A DNA stretch of 64,000 bases from assembly GCA_963714125.1 (NCBI GenBank), contig OY970234.1, positions 1,984,001-2,048,000 on the forward strand. Direction: 5' to 3'. The position numbers were made by a program, and so were the translations under genes. The notes under the pieces were generated by a model that was given only the letters and a program-made list of their open reading frames with translations, was not told the origin of the DNA and searched no databases. This document shows, one piece after another, positions 15,314-23,491 of the stretch. The stretch's first letter is position 1. Every line of letters starts with the position of its first letter. This stretch comes from CAWCAW01 sp963714125. GTDB taxonomy: Bacteria > Actinomycetota > Acidimicrobiia > Acidimicrobiales > UBA8190.

Positions 15314-16555
15314 TCAGGAGGTTTCGTCGGTGACGTCGATGCGGACGTTGAGCACCGCCTGGGCGTGGCGCAAGGCCTTTTCGGCATCCTCGGGTCGGCG
15401 TCCGGTGGCGAAGACGAAGCCGAGATAGCGATTGCCCTCGGGCACGGGGACGATGATGGTCCCCGGCGTCACGGTGATTTGGACGTCGACGATGCCCGGC
15501 ACGGCCCGAGCGTTCTCGGTGCCTTCCACGGCGACAAAGCGTCCGGCGTGGGGGATGGGGAGCATGAGGACACCGGCGGCGCGCTCTTTACTGCTGACTT
15601 CGAGGCCGAGGCCCAGGGCATGCGACAGCACCACGCTCTCCAAGGTGCGCCCCGTGGCGAAGGCCAAGGTGCGCGCGCAGAGCCCGCCGATGGTGCGCGC
15701 CGCCACCTCGATGACGGTGGCTCGTCCGTCGCGCACGCGCAGTTCGCCATGGATGGGCCCGTGCTCGAGCCCCATGGCCCGCGCTGCTGCCGATGTGACC
15801 GAGAGCACGGCCGCCCTGTCGAGAGGTCCGAGACGGCTGGGGGTGATGTAGAAGGTCTCCTCGAAGGCCGGACCGTCGAGCGGATCGGGTTTGTCGAAGA
15901 CGGCCAACACCTCGAGTATCCCGTCGACAAGCAAGCCCTCCACGGCGACCTCAGGGCCGTCGACGAAACGCTCGATGACCAATGGCACGTCGTCGGCGAC
16001 GCCGGCTGACGCCGCAATCCGTCTGACGCGGGCCACCACCGCCACGGCCTCCTCCGCGGTGTCGGCGCGCAACACGCCTTGGCTGGCCGACAGCGTGGCC
16101 GGTTTCACCACACACGGGAGTCCCACCTTCCGAGCCAGCCCGGCCACCTCGTGGTCGTCGGCGTCGGGGCCGACGGCGGCGAAGACGGGTTGGGGTACTT
16201 CGCCTCGGTGCAGCAACGTGCGCATGATCAGCTTGTGCCGAGCCGCCACCACGGCGTCGGGGGGGTTGTGGCGCAGTCCCAGTCGCTCCGACGCCAGGGC
16301 CGCCACCAGCGTGCCGACGTCGTCGACGGCCACCACGGCGTCGAGGGGGGACACGGCGTCGTGGGCGACGATGGCCGCCGCGGCCGCCTCGGGATCGTCG
16401 TAGGGGACCTCGATCCAGCGCGTGGCCATGGACTGCTCCAGTACATGGGCGTGATCGCCGGCCACGACGACATCGACGCCGAGGGCACGCGCCGCGTCCA
16501 TGAAGTCTCCGGCCCGATACGTAGCTGACGGAACAAGCAGGAGAACGCGGGCCAT
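15314..16555 (-). CDS. ATP-grasp carboxylate-amine ligase
   Basis: 413 residues. N-terminal Rossmann-like domain (MARVLLLVPSATYRAGDF), then an ATP-grasp fold with K151 in VVKPATLSASQG, E195 (VIERFVDG) and the metal-binding acidic residues E271 (HGELRV) and E283 (VIEVAAR). The usual ExN is ExA here. The C-terminal region (GVLMLPIPHAGRF to YLGFVFATGRRPEDAEKAL) resembles the terminal domain of L-amino-acid ligases. Such enzymes join a carboxylate to an amine through an acyl-phosphate. It lies 40 bases upstream of the CCAEP radical SAM gene and in the same direction, and is probably the first gene of that operon. Substrates unknown. Confidence 0.88.
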   Translation of the reverse strand: MARVLLLVPSATYRAGDFMDAARALGVDVVVAGDHAHVLEQSMATRWIEVPYDDPEAAAAAIVAHDAVSPLDAVVAVDDVGTLVAALASERLGLRHNPPDAVVAARHKLIMRTLLHRGEVPQPVFAAVGPDADDHEVAGLARKVGLPCVVKPATLSASQGVLRADTAEEAVAVVARVRRIAASAGVADDVPLVIERFVDGPEVAVEGLLVDGILEVLAVFDKPDPLDGPAFEETFYITPSRLGPLDRAAVLSVTSAAARAMGLEHGPIHGELRVRDGRATVIEVAARTIGGLCARTLAFATGRTLESVVLSHALGLGLEVSSKERAAGVLMLPIPHAGRFVAVEGTENARAVPGIVDVQITVTPGTIIVPVPEGNRYLGFVFATGRRPEDAEKALRHAQAVLNVRIDVTDETS

Positions 16556-16560
16556 GGACC

Positions 16561-16566
16561 TATGAT
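16561..16566 (+). promoter_or_regulatory. -10 box (TATGAT) for the NfuA-like gene
   Basis: TATGAT lies 20 bases before the preferred GTG and is followed by GGGGAGG. It sits in the 31-base gap between the divergent ATP-grasp and NfuA-like genes. Confidence 0.45.
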
Positions 16567-16586
16567 GACCTGGGGAGGTGCGGACT

Positions 16587-17255
16587 GTGGTCGACGAAAT
16601 CAGTGGTGAGGGCGACGGTGGTGCCGCCGAGTCCCAAGCCGTCCTCACGGTGACCCCCCAAGCCCGTGCGGTGGTGCTCGAATCCCGCTCGCAGGAGGCT
16701 GACGCCGAGCGCCTGGCGCTGTGGGTCGAGGTCACCGGCGCCTCGGGTGGTGCGTATACGTACGACATCTACTTTCAGGCCGCCTCCGATGCTCGGGCCC
16801 AAGATGACACCACCGAGGTAGAAGGGTTGCCCGTGGTGGTTCCCGAGGCCAGCGTGGCCCGACTACGGGGGGCCCGGCTGGATTGGTCCGATGACGACGA
16901 GGGCGGGCTCGTGATCTTGAACCCCCAGTCCCCGCCTCGTGCTGAGGTCGCCGCCGCCATGCCCACCGGCGACTTGAGCAGCGACCTGGCTCAGCGCATC
17001 CTGGCCGTGCTTGACGCGGAGATCAACCCGTCCATCGCCATGCATGGCGGCCGAGCCGATCTGGTGGCCGTGGACGATGCCATTGCCTACCTCCGCCTCA
17101 GCGGCGGGTGCCAAGGATGTGGCCTGGCCAAGGTGACCCTTTCGCAAGGAATCGAAGTGGCGCTGCGTGACGCGGTACCCGAGATCGACTCCGTCGTGGA
17201 CGTGACGGACCACGCCAGCGGTTCCAACCCGTACTTCGAGGCAGCCAAAAAATAA
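16587..17255 (+). CDS. NfuA-like iron-sulfur cluster carrier
   Basis: 222 residues. The N-terminal half (LTVTPQARAVVLESRSQEA to GGLVILNP) has the shape of an A-type carrier domain but lacks its cysteines, as in E. coli NfuA. The C-terminal half is a NifU-type domain with INPSIAMHGGRADLV and the cluster-binding C175-x2-C178 (GGCQGCG). Such proteins bind a 4Fe-4S cluster at a dimer interface and deliver it to target enzymes. GTG 16587 is preferred over GTG 16578 because GGGGAGG at 16572-16578 is then correctly spaced. It is divergent from the ATP-grasp/radical SAM operon, so a link to that Fe-S enzyme is possible but unproven. Confidence 0.88.
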   Translation: MVDEISGEGDGGAAESQAVLTVTPQARAVVLESRSQEADAERLALWVEVTGASGGAYTYDIYFQAASDARAQDDTTEVEGLPVVVPEASVARLRGARLDWSDDDEGGLVILNPQSPPRAEVAAAMPTGDLSSDLAQRILAVLDAEINPSIAMHGGRADLVAVDDAIAYLRLSGGCQGCGLAKVTLSQGIEVALRDAVPEIDSVVDVTDHASGSNPYFEAAKK

Positions 17256-17301
17256 GCGTGACTGCCCCCGCTGATGCCGCTCGCGGCGGCCGGACCTCGT
17301 A

Positions 17302-18090
17302 ATGGACGTCCTCGTCACAGGATTGGCAGCAGCCGGTGGACTTGTCTTCGGCGACGGGCTTGAGGTCGTGGTCGAGCGCCTCGGGGCACACGAGAGCCTG
17401 GAACGACCGTGGTGGCGCTGCCCTTCGTGTCAAGAGCCGCTGTCGGGGCCCGGTGCCGTTCCCTTGCTGGGCATAGCGGCTCGGGCGCGGCCGTGTTCCC
17501 ATTGCGGCGTCCGTCGGAGCCGGCCGTGGCGTTCGGCGGTGATGGCCGTTGTCAGCGCCTTCGTGCTGGGCGCCTTCGCCGTACGCATCGGTCCGCATCT
17601 GGCCTTACTGCCGTACTGCATCTTGGGGCTGTCGCTGGTGGCCATCAGCGCCGTCGACTTCGAACGCTTCATCATCCCCAACCGCATCGTGTACCCCACG
17701 TTGGCGCTGCTTATCCCCCTGCTGGTGCTGTCCTCGGCCGTCGACCACCGCTGGGGCCTGCTCACCCACGCCGCGATCGCCGGAGCCGCCGCCTTTTTGG
17801 CTTTTTACGTCGTGCATCTCGTGGTCCCGGGCGGTATGGGCTTCGGCGATGTGCGCCTGGCGGGCGTGCTCGGTGTGGCCGTGGGGTGGATCGGCCTCGG
17901 TCTGGCCTTTGTCGCCTTTTTCATCGGCTTCCTGCTCGGAGCTGTCATCGGCATCGTGGTGATGATGGTCACCGGCGGGGGGCGCAAGACCAAGGTTCCC
18001 TTCGGACCGTTCCTGGCCGCCGGGGCGATCATCGCCATCGTGTGGGGCAATCCCATCGCCAACGCGCTGTTCCATCGGAGCGTGTCGTGA
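17302..18090 (+). CDS. Prepilin peptidase (A24 family)
   Basis: 262 residues, polytopic membrane protein with about 7-8 hydrophobic segments. Two CxxC pairs (CPSCQ, CSHCG) sit in the cytoplasmic loop after the first segment, as in full-length PilD. The catalytic aspartates are D119 (AVDFERFIIPN) and D183 in GMGFGD, the GxGD motif. The enzyme cleaves leader peptides of type IV pilin-like proteins, and the PilD type may also N-methylate them. No pilin or secretion genes lie nearby. AroC begins 38 bases downstream from its own apparent promoter. Confidence 0.9.
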   Translation: MDVLVTGLAAAGGLVFGDGLEVVVERLGAHESLERPWWRCPSCQEPLSGPGAVPLLGIAARARPCSHCGVRRSRPWRSAVMAVVSAFVLGAFAVRIGPHLALLPYCILGLSLVAISAVDFERFIIPNRIVYPTLALLIPLLVLSSAVDHRWGLLTHAAIAGAAAFLAFYVVHLVVPGGMGFGDVRLAGVLGVAVGWIGLGLAFVAFFIGFLLGAVIGIVVMMVTGGGRKTKVPFGPFLAAGAIIAIVWGNPIANALFHRSVS

Positions 18091-18116
18091 CGGGCTTCGA
18101 TCTCTGCCCACGAAAG

Positions 18117-18122
18117 TAGATT
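18117..18122 (+). promoter_or_regulatory. -10 box (TAGATT), leaderless promoter for aroC
   Basis: TAGATT ends 6 bases before the aroC GTG. There is no Shine-Dalgarno between, which fits transcription starting at the start codon. Confidence 0.5.
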
Positions 18123-18128
18123 GAGCCC

Positions 18129-19313
18129 GTGCTCAGGTTCCTGACCGCCGGCGAGTCCCACGGCCGCGCCCTGGTGGTGGTGGTCGAGGGCCTTCCGGCC
18201 GGCTTGCCCATCACCGTGGAGGAGATCGGCGAGGAACTGGCTCGTCGCCGCCTTGGCTATGGGCGCGGGCCGCGCATGCGCTTTGAGGCGGACGAGCTCA
18301 GCATCGTGAGCGGGGTGCGTCACGGTCACACCCTGGGTTCGCCGGTGGCCATAGAGATAGCCAACACGGAATGGCCCAAGTGGGAACAGGAGATGTCCCC
18401 GCATCCGGGTTCGCCCACCAAAGTGCTGACGACGCCGCGGCCGGGTCATGCCGATCTGGCCGGGATGCAGAAATACGGTCTCGATGATGCCCGCAACGTC
18501 CTCGAGCGCGCCTCGGCGCGCGAGACGGCGGCCCGCGTGGCGGCGGGGTGCCTGGCCAAGGCGCTGCTGAGCTACCTCGGGGTGTCGGTGCTGAGCCACG
18601 TGGTGGCCCTCGGCGACGCGTCGGTGACTACCGACGCCCGCCCCGGTCCCGCTGACCTCGACCTGGTCGACGCATCGGCGGTGCGCTGTTTCGACGCTGA
18701 TGCGGAAATGCGCATGGTGGCGGCCATCAAGGCGGCCGCCAAGGACGGCGACTCGTTGGGCGGCGTGGTCGAGGTCTTGGCCTACGGCGTCCCCGTCGGG
18801 CTCGGCAGCCACGTGCACTGGGACCGGCGTCTTGACGGGCTCGTCGCTCAGGCCCTGATGAGCATCCAAGCCATCAAGTTCGTCGAGATCGGCGACGGCG
18901 CATCAGTCAGTGCGCGGCGCGGATCGGAGGCGCACGACGCCATCACCTATGACGCCGACAGCGGTGACTATGTACGCCAGACCACCCGTGCCGGCGGCAT
19001 CGAAGGAGGGATCTCCACGGGTGCCCTCATCACGGCGCGCCTCGGGATGAAGCCGTTGGCCACGCTGAATCGTCCCGTCCTCGGCACCGTTGACGTCGTC
19101 ACCAAGCAAGAGACGGTGTCGTTCAAGGAGCGCACCGACGTCACCGCCGTACCGGCCATGGGCGTGGTGGCGGAGACCATGCTGGCCCTGGTGCTGGCGT
19201 CCGAGGCGCTGCGCAAGTTCGGCGGCGACTCGTTGGCCGAGATGATCCGCAATCGCGACGGGTACGTGGCGGCTCTGAGGGAGGCGTCGCGATCGTCGGC
19301 TCCCCGTGCCTGA
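18129..19313 (+). CDS. aroC: Chorismate synthase
   Basis: 394 residues. Converts 5-enolpyruvylshikimate-3-phosphate to chorismate with reduced FMN, the last shared step to aromatic amino acids. Recognised by the N-terminal FLTAGESHG signature, RRRLGYGRGPRM, the GGVVEV motif and the SARET-type helix (ASARETAARVAAGCLAK). The length is normal. The GTG at 18129 begins the family sequence and follows a -10 box. The stop overlaps aroK by 8 bases; aroK, aroB, aroQ, pepP and efp follow in one tightly overlapping operon. Confidence 0.97.
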   Translation: MLRFLTAGESHGRALVVVVEGLPAGLPITVEEIGEELARRRLGYGRGPRMRFEADELSIVSGVRHGHTLGSPVAIEIANTEWPKWEQEMSPHPGSPTKVLTTPRPGHADLAGMQKYGLDDARNVLERASARETAARVAAGCLAKALLSYLGVSVLSHVVALGDASVTTDARPGPADLDLVDASAVRCFDADAEMRMVAAIKAAAKDGDSLGGVVEVLAYGVPVGLGSHVHWDRRLDGLVAQALMSIQAIKFVEIGDGASVSARRGSEAHDAITYDADSGDYVRQTTRAGGIEGGISTGALITARLGMKPLATLNRPVLGTVDVVTKQETVSFKERTDVTAVPAMGVVAETMLALVLASEALRKFGGDSLAEMIRNRDGYVAALREASRSSAPRA

Positions 19314-19824
19314 CCGGGTGTTTCTGGTGGGGATGATGGGAGCGGGCAAGACGGTGGTGGGAGCCGAGGTGGCCGGCCTGCTGGGCTGGCAATGTGTCGA
19401 CATCGACGCCCAGATCGAGCGATCTGCCGGCATGTCGGTGCCCGAGCTTTTCAGCACCCAGGGTGAAAGTCGTTTTCGCCAGCTCGAGCGAGACACCATC
19501 GCCGCCGCCGCCAGCGGTGAAGAGGCGGTGGTGATCTGCGCCGGGGGTGGCGCCGTACTCGACAGCCAGACGCGCGCCGTGCTCGGTTCGTCGGGAACGG
19601 TGGTGTGGTTACGAGCCGACATCGACACCTTGGTCCATCGCCTCGGAGGCGGGGACGGGCGCCCTTTGCTGAGCGCGCCAGGTGGTGACGTCGCCGGTGC
19701 CGTGGGGGCCTTGGACGCACAGCGCCGGCCTTTGTACGAGGAGGTCGCCGACGTCGTCGTCGATGTGGACGGTCTCGAGGTGGCGGCGGTGGCCCGCCGT
19801 GTCGTCGAAGGACTCGGTCGATGA
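19306..19824 (+). CDS. aroK: Shikimate kinase
   Basis: 172 residues. Phosphorylates shikimate at the 3-hydroxyl. The P-loop is GMMGAGKT (residues 9-16). The shikimate-binding aspartate lies in VDIDAQIE, and FRQLE and the GGGAV Walker-B-like segment (CAGGGAVL) are present. The GTG start overlaps the end of aroC by 8 bases, and the stop overlaps the aroB ATG as ATGA, so translation is probably coupled. Reading GTG as the start gives MPDRVFLVG, a normal N-terminus for the family. Confidence 0.96.
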   Translation: MPDRVFLVGMMGAGKTVVGAEVAGLLGWQCVDIDAQIERSAGMSVPELFSTQGESRFRQLERDTIAAAASGEEAVVICAGGGAVLDSQTRAVLGSSGTVVWLRADIDTLVHRLGGGDGRPLLSAPGGDVAGAVGALDAQRRPLYEEVADVVVDVDGLEVAAVARRVVEGLGR

Positions 19825-20873
19825 TCACCGTTGGAGTCGAGCTGGGCTCGAGCTCCTACGACGTCATCGTGGGGGCGGGGGCGCGCCATGTGCTGGCGGA
19901 GGCGGTGCCGCCAGGAGTACGGCGCGCCACGGTCGTCACCCAGAAGGGGATACCGGTGGAGGTCGACCCCGCAGTGCCCTTCGATGTGTTCGTCATCGAC
20001 GACGGCGAGGGGGCCAAGTCCCTGTCCACCGTCGAAGCGCTGTGCCGGCACTTCGCCCGCAGCGGGCTGGCGCGCTCGGACGTGGTGGTGGCCGTCGGTG
20101 GTGGGGTGGTGACCGATGTAGCCGGGCTGGCCGCCGCGTTGTATCACCGCGGCGTGGCCTACATCAACGTGCCCACCTCCTTGCTGGCCCAGGTCGACGC
20201 CGCCATCGGCGGCAAGACGGGGGTCAACCTGCCCGAGGGCAAGAACCTCGTCGGCGCCTTTTGGCAGCCGGCCGCGGTGCTGTGCGACACCGAGACGCTC
20301 GACACGTTGCCGACGCGCGAGTGGGCGTCGGGCCGCGGCGAAATGGCCAAGTACGCCTTTCTTGACGACGGCGGCCCCGACGGCGGTGGGGGTCCCGACA
20401 CGGCGTTGTTGACGCTGCCGTTGGAGGAGCAGGTGGCTCGGTGCGCAGCCATCAAGGCGCGCGTGGTCGCCTCCGACGAGCGCGACGCCGGGGCCAGGAT
20501 GAAGCTCAACTACGGCCACACCCTGGCCCATGCCCTGGAGGCCGGGGCCTTGGCCTCAGATCCGCCCGCCGATCTTCGCCATGGCGAGGCGGTGGCCGTG
20601 GGTCTGGTCTTCGCCGCCCTGCTGGCCCAGCGGCTGGGCCGTATCGACGAAGAGCGTGTGGCTTTGCATCGGCGCGTGGTGGCGGGCTTCGACCTGCGCG
20701 CCGACATCCCGCCGGTGGCGTCGGCGGCCGAGTTGGTGGCCTTCATGGCCCGAGACAAGAAGGCACACCACGATCTGACCTTCGTCCTCGACGGCCCGCA
20801 AGGGGTCCAGCCCGTGGGCAACGTCGCGGTGGAGGCTGTGCTGGCTACCCTGGCCGACATGGGATGCCGATGA
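19821..20873 (+). CDS. aroB: 3-Dehydroquinate synthase
   Basis: 350 residues. Cyclises DAHP to 3-dehydroquinate using NAD and a divalent metal. Visible family motifs are the GGGVVTDVAGLAAALYHRG nucleotide-binding segment, the NVPTSLLAQVDAAIGGKTG stretch, and the metal-ligand region LNYGHTLAHALE with RHGEAVAVG. A slightly extended loop (DDGGPDGGGGPD, about residue 190) is Gly/Asp-rich. ATGA overlaps join it to aroK and aroQ. Confidence 0.97.
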   Translation: MITVGVELGSSSYDVIVGAGARHVLAEAVPPGVRRATVVTQKGIPVEVDPAVPFDVFVIDDGEGAKSLSTVEALCRHFARSGLARSDVVVAVGGGVVTDVAGLAAALYHRGVAYINVPTSLLAQVDAAIGGKTGVNLPEGKNLVGAFWQPAAVLCDTETLDTLPTREWASGRGEMAKYAFLDDGGPDGGGGPDTALLTLPLEEQVARCAAIKARVVASDERDAGARMKLNYGHTLAHALEAGALASDPPADLRHGEAVAVGLVFAALLAQRLGRIDEERVALHRRVVAGFDLRADIPPVASAAELVAFMARDKKAHHDLTFVLDGPQGVQPVGNVAVEAVLATLADMGCR

Positions 20874-21337
20874 CCGCCGCCAAGGCCCGGCCGCGGGTGA
20901 TCTTGTTGTCGGGGCCGAACCTGAACCTGCTTGGGGATCGCCAACCCGAGGTCTACGGGCATCACACGCTGGAGGAGCACGTGGCGGCCGCCACTGATGA
21001 GGCGGCATCGCTCGGTCTTGTCCTCGAGCATCACCAGAGCAACCACGAAGCCGAGCTCGTCGAGTTCGTCCATGACGCTCGCACCAGCGCGGCCGCACTG
21101 ATCGTCAACGCCGGAGCGCTGAGCCATTACTCGTGGTCGTTGCACGATGCCCTGGCCGCCTTCGATGGCGTGGTGGTCGAGGTGCACCTGTCCAACCCGG
21201 CGGCACGCGATCCGTGGCGGACCACCTCGGTACTCGCCCCCGTGGCCGACGGCACCGTGGCCGGATTCGGCGGGCTCGGGTATCGCTTGGCCGTGGTGGC
21301 GGTGGCGCGACTTCTGGCTGAGGCGGCCGGGTCATGA
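20870..21337 (+). CDS. aroQ: Type II 3-dehydroquinate dehydratase
   Basis: 155 residues. Dehydrates 3-dehydroquinate to 3-dehydroshikimate by the type II trans mechanism; the family forms dodecamers. The N-terminus holds LSGPNLNLLGDRQPEVYG with the catalytic Tyr, then HHQSNHEAELVEF, IVNAGALSHYSWSLHDAL and the EVHLSN motif. The ATG lies in an ATGA overlap with aroB, although the frame is open far upstream in aroB. The stop overlaps the peptidase gene in the same way. Confidence 0.95.
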   Translation: MTAAKARPRVILLSGPNLNLLGDRQPEVYGHHTLEEHVAAATDEAASLGLVLEHHQSNHEAELVEFVHDARTSAAALIVNAGALSHYSWSLHDALAAFDGVVVEVHLSNPAARDPWRTTSVLAPVADGTVAGFGGLGYRLAVVAVARLLAEAAGS

Positions 21338-22440
21338 GCCCTCCGCTCGAGTACCCCCGTCGCATCGAACGGCTTCGCCCACTGCTCGGCGACAGCAACG
21401 TTGATGGGCTGCTTGTCACGACGCTGGCCAACGTTCGCTACCTGACAGGTTTTACGGGATCGGCGGGGGTCGTCCTTGTCACCGAAGACAACGCCCTGCT
21501 CGTCACCGATGGTCGGTACCGGACCCAGGCGGCCGAACAACTCGACGAAGCCGGCATGGTTCGACTCGTCGACGTGGCCGTGGGGGGTGTCACGGTCCAG
21601 CGCGACGCCATTGCCGCCTTGGTCGCACGGGGCGCGGTGAAGCGACTCGGGCTCGAGAGCGACAACGTGACATGGAGTGCCCAGCGCCGGTGGGCTGAGG
21701 TGGTTGCTCCGGCCGAGGTGCACCCCACAACGGCGGTGATCGAGGGGCTCCGGCAGGTCAAAGACGACGGGGAGCTGTGGCGCATGGCCAAGGCGGCCGC
21801 CATCGCCGATGCGGCCTTGGGGGAGGTGCTGCCCATGCTGTCGCAGCGGCGCAGCGAGCAAGAGATCGCCCTCGCCCTTGACGGCACCATGCGACGTCTC
21901 GGGGCCGAGGATCGCGCCTTTGAGACGATCGTGGCGTCGGGTCCCAACGCAGCCAAGCCCCACGCCCGTCCGACCGAGCGGTCGGTGGTGGCCGGTGACC
22001 CCGTGGTCATCGACTTCGGTGCCATCTACGCCGGGTACCGCTCGGACATGACACGCACGTTCATGGTGGGCGGCTCGCCGAGCGGGCAGCTGGCCACGGT
22101 GTTCGCGGTGGTGGCCCACGCGCAGGCGGCCGGGGTGGCCGCGGTGGCCCCCGGGGTGGTCAGCGGGGACGTCGACCAGACCTGTCGGCAGTTGATCGCC
22201 GAAGCCGGTTTCGCCGACGCCTTCGAGCACGGCACCGGCCACGGCGTGGGCATTGATATCCACGAAGCGCCGGCAGTGGGCGCGGGATCGACTGCTATCC
22301 TGCGCGCCGGCGTCGTCGTCACCGTGGAGCCGGGCGTGTACATCCCCGGTGTCGGTGGGGTTCGGATCGAAGACACCGTTGTCGTCACCGAGGATGGTCG
22401 GCGCGTCCTCACCACGTTCACAAAGGAAATTGCTGCCTGA
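21334..22440 (+). CDS. pepP: Xaa-Pro aminopeptidase (M24B)
   Basis: 368 residues. An N-terminal creatinase-like domain (VRYLTGFTGSAGVVLV) precedes the pita-bread catalytic domain. The five metal ligands are visible: D227 and D238 (VIDFGAIYAGYRSDMTRTF), H303 (GHGVGIDIHEAP), E332 (TVEPGVYIPG) and E346 (GVRIEDTV). The enzyme removes N-terminal residues before proline with two Mn or Co ions. The place between aroQ and efp is common in many bacteria. The stop overlaps efp by one base. Confidence 0.95.
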   Translation: MSPPLEYPRRIERLRPLLGDSNVDGLLVTTLANVRYLTGFTGSAGVVLVTEDNALLVTDGRYRTQAAEQLDEAGMVRLVDVAVGGVTVQRDAIAALVARGAVKRLGLESDNVTWSAQRRWAEVVAPAEVHPTTAVIEGLRQVKDDGELWRMAKAAAIADAALGEVLPMLSQRRSEQEIALALDGTMRRLGAEDRAFETIVASGPNAAKPHARPTERSVVAGDPVVIDFGAIYAGYRSDMTRTFMVGGSPSGQLATVFAVVAHAQAAGVAAVAPGVVSGDVDQTCRQLIAEAGFADAFEHGTGHGVGIDIHEAPAVGAGSTAILRAGVVVTVEPGVYIPGVGGVRIEDTVVVTEDGRRVLTTFTKEIAA

Positions 22441-23000
22441 TGGCCGTCACCACCAACGATCTGCGCAACGGCATGACATTGGATCTGCCCGAGGGGCTCT
22501 TTTCCGTGGTCGAGTTCCAGCACGTGAAGCCGGGCAAAGGCGGAGCCTTCGTCCGCACCAAGCTCAAGAACGCCCGTACCGGGGCGGTCATCGAGCGCAC
22601 CTTCAGGGCCGACGAGCGTGTCGAACAGGCCATCGTGGACAAGCGCGAGATGCAATACCTCTACCGCGACGGTTCCGATTACGTGTTCATGGACGTGGTC
22701 TCCTATGACCAGATCCACGTGGCCCCGTCCACCTTGGGCGACGCCGAAAACTACATCAAAGAAGGTGACAACGCCGTGCTGCACATGTACGGCGCCGAGA
22801 TCGTGGGGGTGGACCTTCCCGCCGCCGTGGAGCTGACGGTGACAGAGACCGAGCCCGGCATCCAGGGCGACCGGGTATCTGGGGCCCGCAAGCCCGCCAC
22901 CTTAGAGACCGGCCTGGTGCTCCAGGTGCCTCTGTTTGTGGGACCGGGCGATCGCATCAAGGTCGACACCCGCACCGGCGATTACATCACCCGGGCCTAG
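22440..23000 (+). CDS. efp: Elongation factor P
   Basis: 186 residues. Relieves ribosome stalling at proline runs. Domain I carries the loop KPGKGG with the tip lysine at K33; the loop in the proline-flanked form is typical of actinobacteria, where the lysine may act unmodified. No EpmA- or EarP-type modification gene is present in this window. Domains II and III follow (GSDYVFMDVVSYDQI, VPLFVGPGDRIKVDTRTGDY). The ATG shares its A with the preceding TGA. Confidence 0.97.
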   Translation: MAVTTNDLRNGMTLDLPEGLFSVVEFQHVKPGKGGAFVRTKLKNARTGAVIERTFRADERVEQAIVDKREMQYLYRDGSDYVFMDVVSYDQIHVAPSTLGDAENYIKEGDNAVLHMYGAEIVGVDLPAAVELTVTETEPGIQGDRVSGARKPATLETGLVLQVPLFVGPGDRIKVDTRTGDYITRA

Positions 23001-23018
23001 TCCGGACCGACTGATCAG

Positions 23019-23417
23019 GTGGCCGCCCCGCGCCATGAGGCCCGGGAACGGGCGCTCAGTTTGCTCTACGAAGCCGATATCAAAGGGGAGCTCCCCGGCC
23101 AGGTGTTGGCCGCCCTGCCGGTACCTCCCGACGAGTTCACCGTCGCCTTGATGGACAACGTGGCCAACCACCGCGACCGCATCGACGAGCTGGTGTCGGC
23201 CGCGGCGGTGGGATGGGAACTCGGCCGCATGGCCGTGGTCGACCGCACCATCTTGCGCATAGCGGTGGGGGAGTTGCTGGTGGACGCGCAGACGCCGGTG
23301 GCGGTGGTGATCGACGAGGCGGTGGAGCTGGCCAAGCGCTACTCGACCGAGGAGTCCGGCTCCTTCGTCAATGGCGTGCTGTCCACCGTCGCCCCCCAGG
23401 CGCGCCCGGAGGTCTGA
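23019..23417 (+). CDS. nusB: Transcription antitermination factor NusB
   Basis: 132 residues. The RNA-binding all-helical protein joins NusE (S10) on boxA to support rRNA antitermination. Family motifs are the basic N-terminus (RHEARERALSLLYEADI), the WELGRMAVVDRTILRIAVGELL core and VVIDEAVELAKRYSTEESGSFVNGVL. The GTG start follows efp by 18 bases, and nusB next to efp is a conserved pairing. A promoter for the pyrimidine operon begins just after its stop. Confidence 0.95.
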   Translation: MAAPRHEARERALSLLYEADIKGELPGQVLAALPVPPDEFTVALMDNVANHRDRIDELVSAAAVGWELGRMAVVDRTILRIAVGELLVDAQTPVAVVIDEAVELAKRYSTEESGSFVNGVLSTVAPQARPEV

Positions 23418-23429
23418 GGCGGCGACTGC

Positions 23430-23435
23430 TAAGAT
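23430..23435 (+). promoter_or_regulatory. -10 box (TAAGAT) of the pyr operon
   Basis: TAAGAT sits 12 bases after the nusB stop. Transcription would start near 23442, giving a leader of about 50 bases that carries the PyrR loop and the pyrR Shine-Dalgarno. No convincing -35 was found. Confidence 0.5.
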
Positions 23436-23452
23436 CTTTTGAACCGTGAAGC

Positions 23453-23468
23453 GGGTCCTGTGAGGCCC
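23453..23468 (+). promoter_or_regulatory. PyrR-binding loop in the pyrR leader
   Basis: The leader segment GGTCCTGTGAGGCC at 23454-23467 matches the PyrR binding-loop consensus ARUCCNGNGAGGYU at every core position, with the outer A and U replaced by a G-C pair. It lies shortly before GGAGGAG, the pyrR ribosome binding site. In mycobacteria PyrR bound to UMP/UTP represses translation through such a loop. The same control is inferred here, since no attenuator terminator is visible. Confidence 0.75.
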
Positions 23469-23491
23469 GGACGGAACTGGAGGAGCCCTCC

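Noticed and set aside
18903..20531. Long minus-strand open frame across aroC-aroK-aroB
   Set aside because: Antisense shadow with no recognisable domain; the plus-strand genes have complete motifs.
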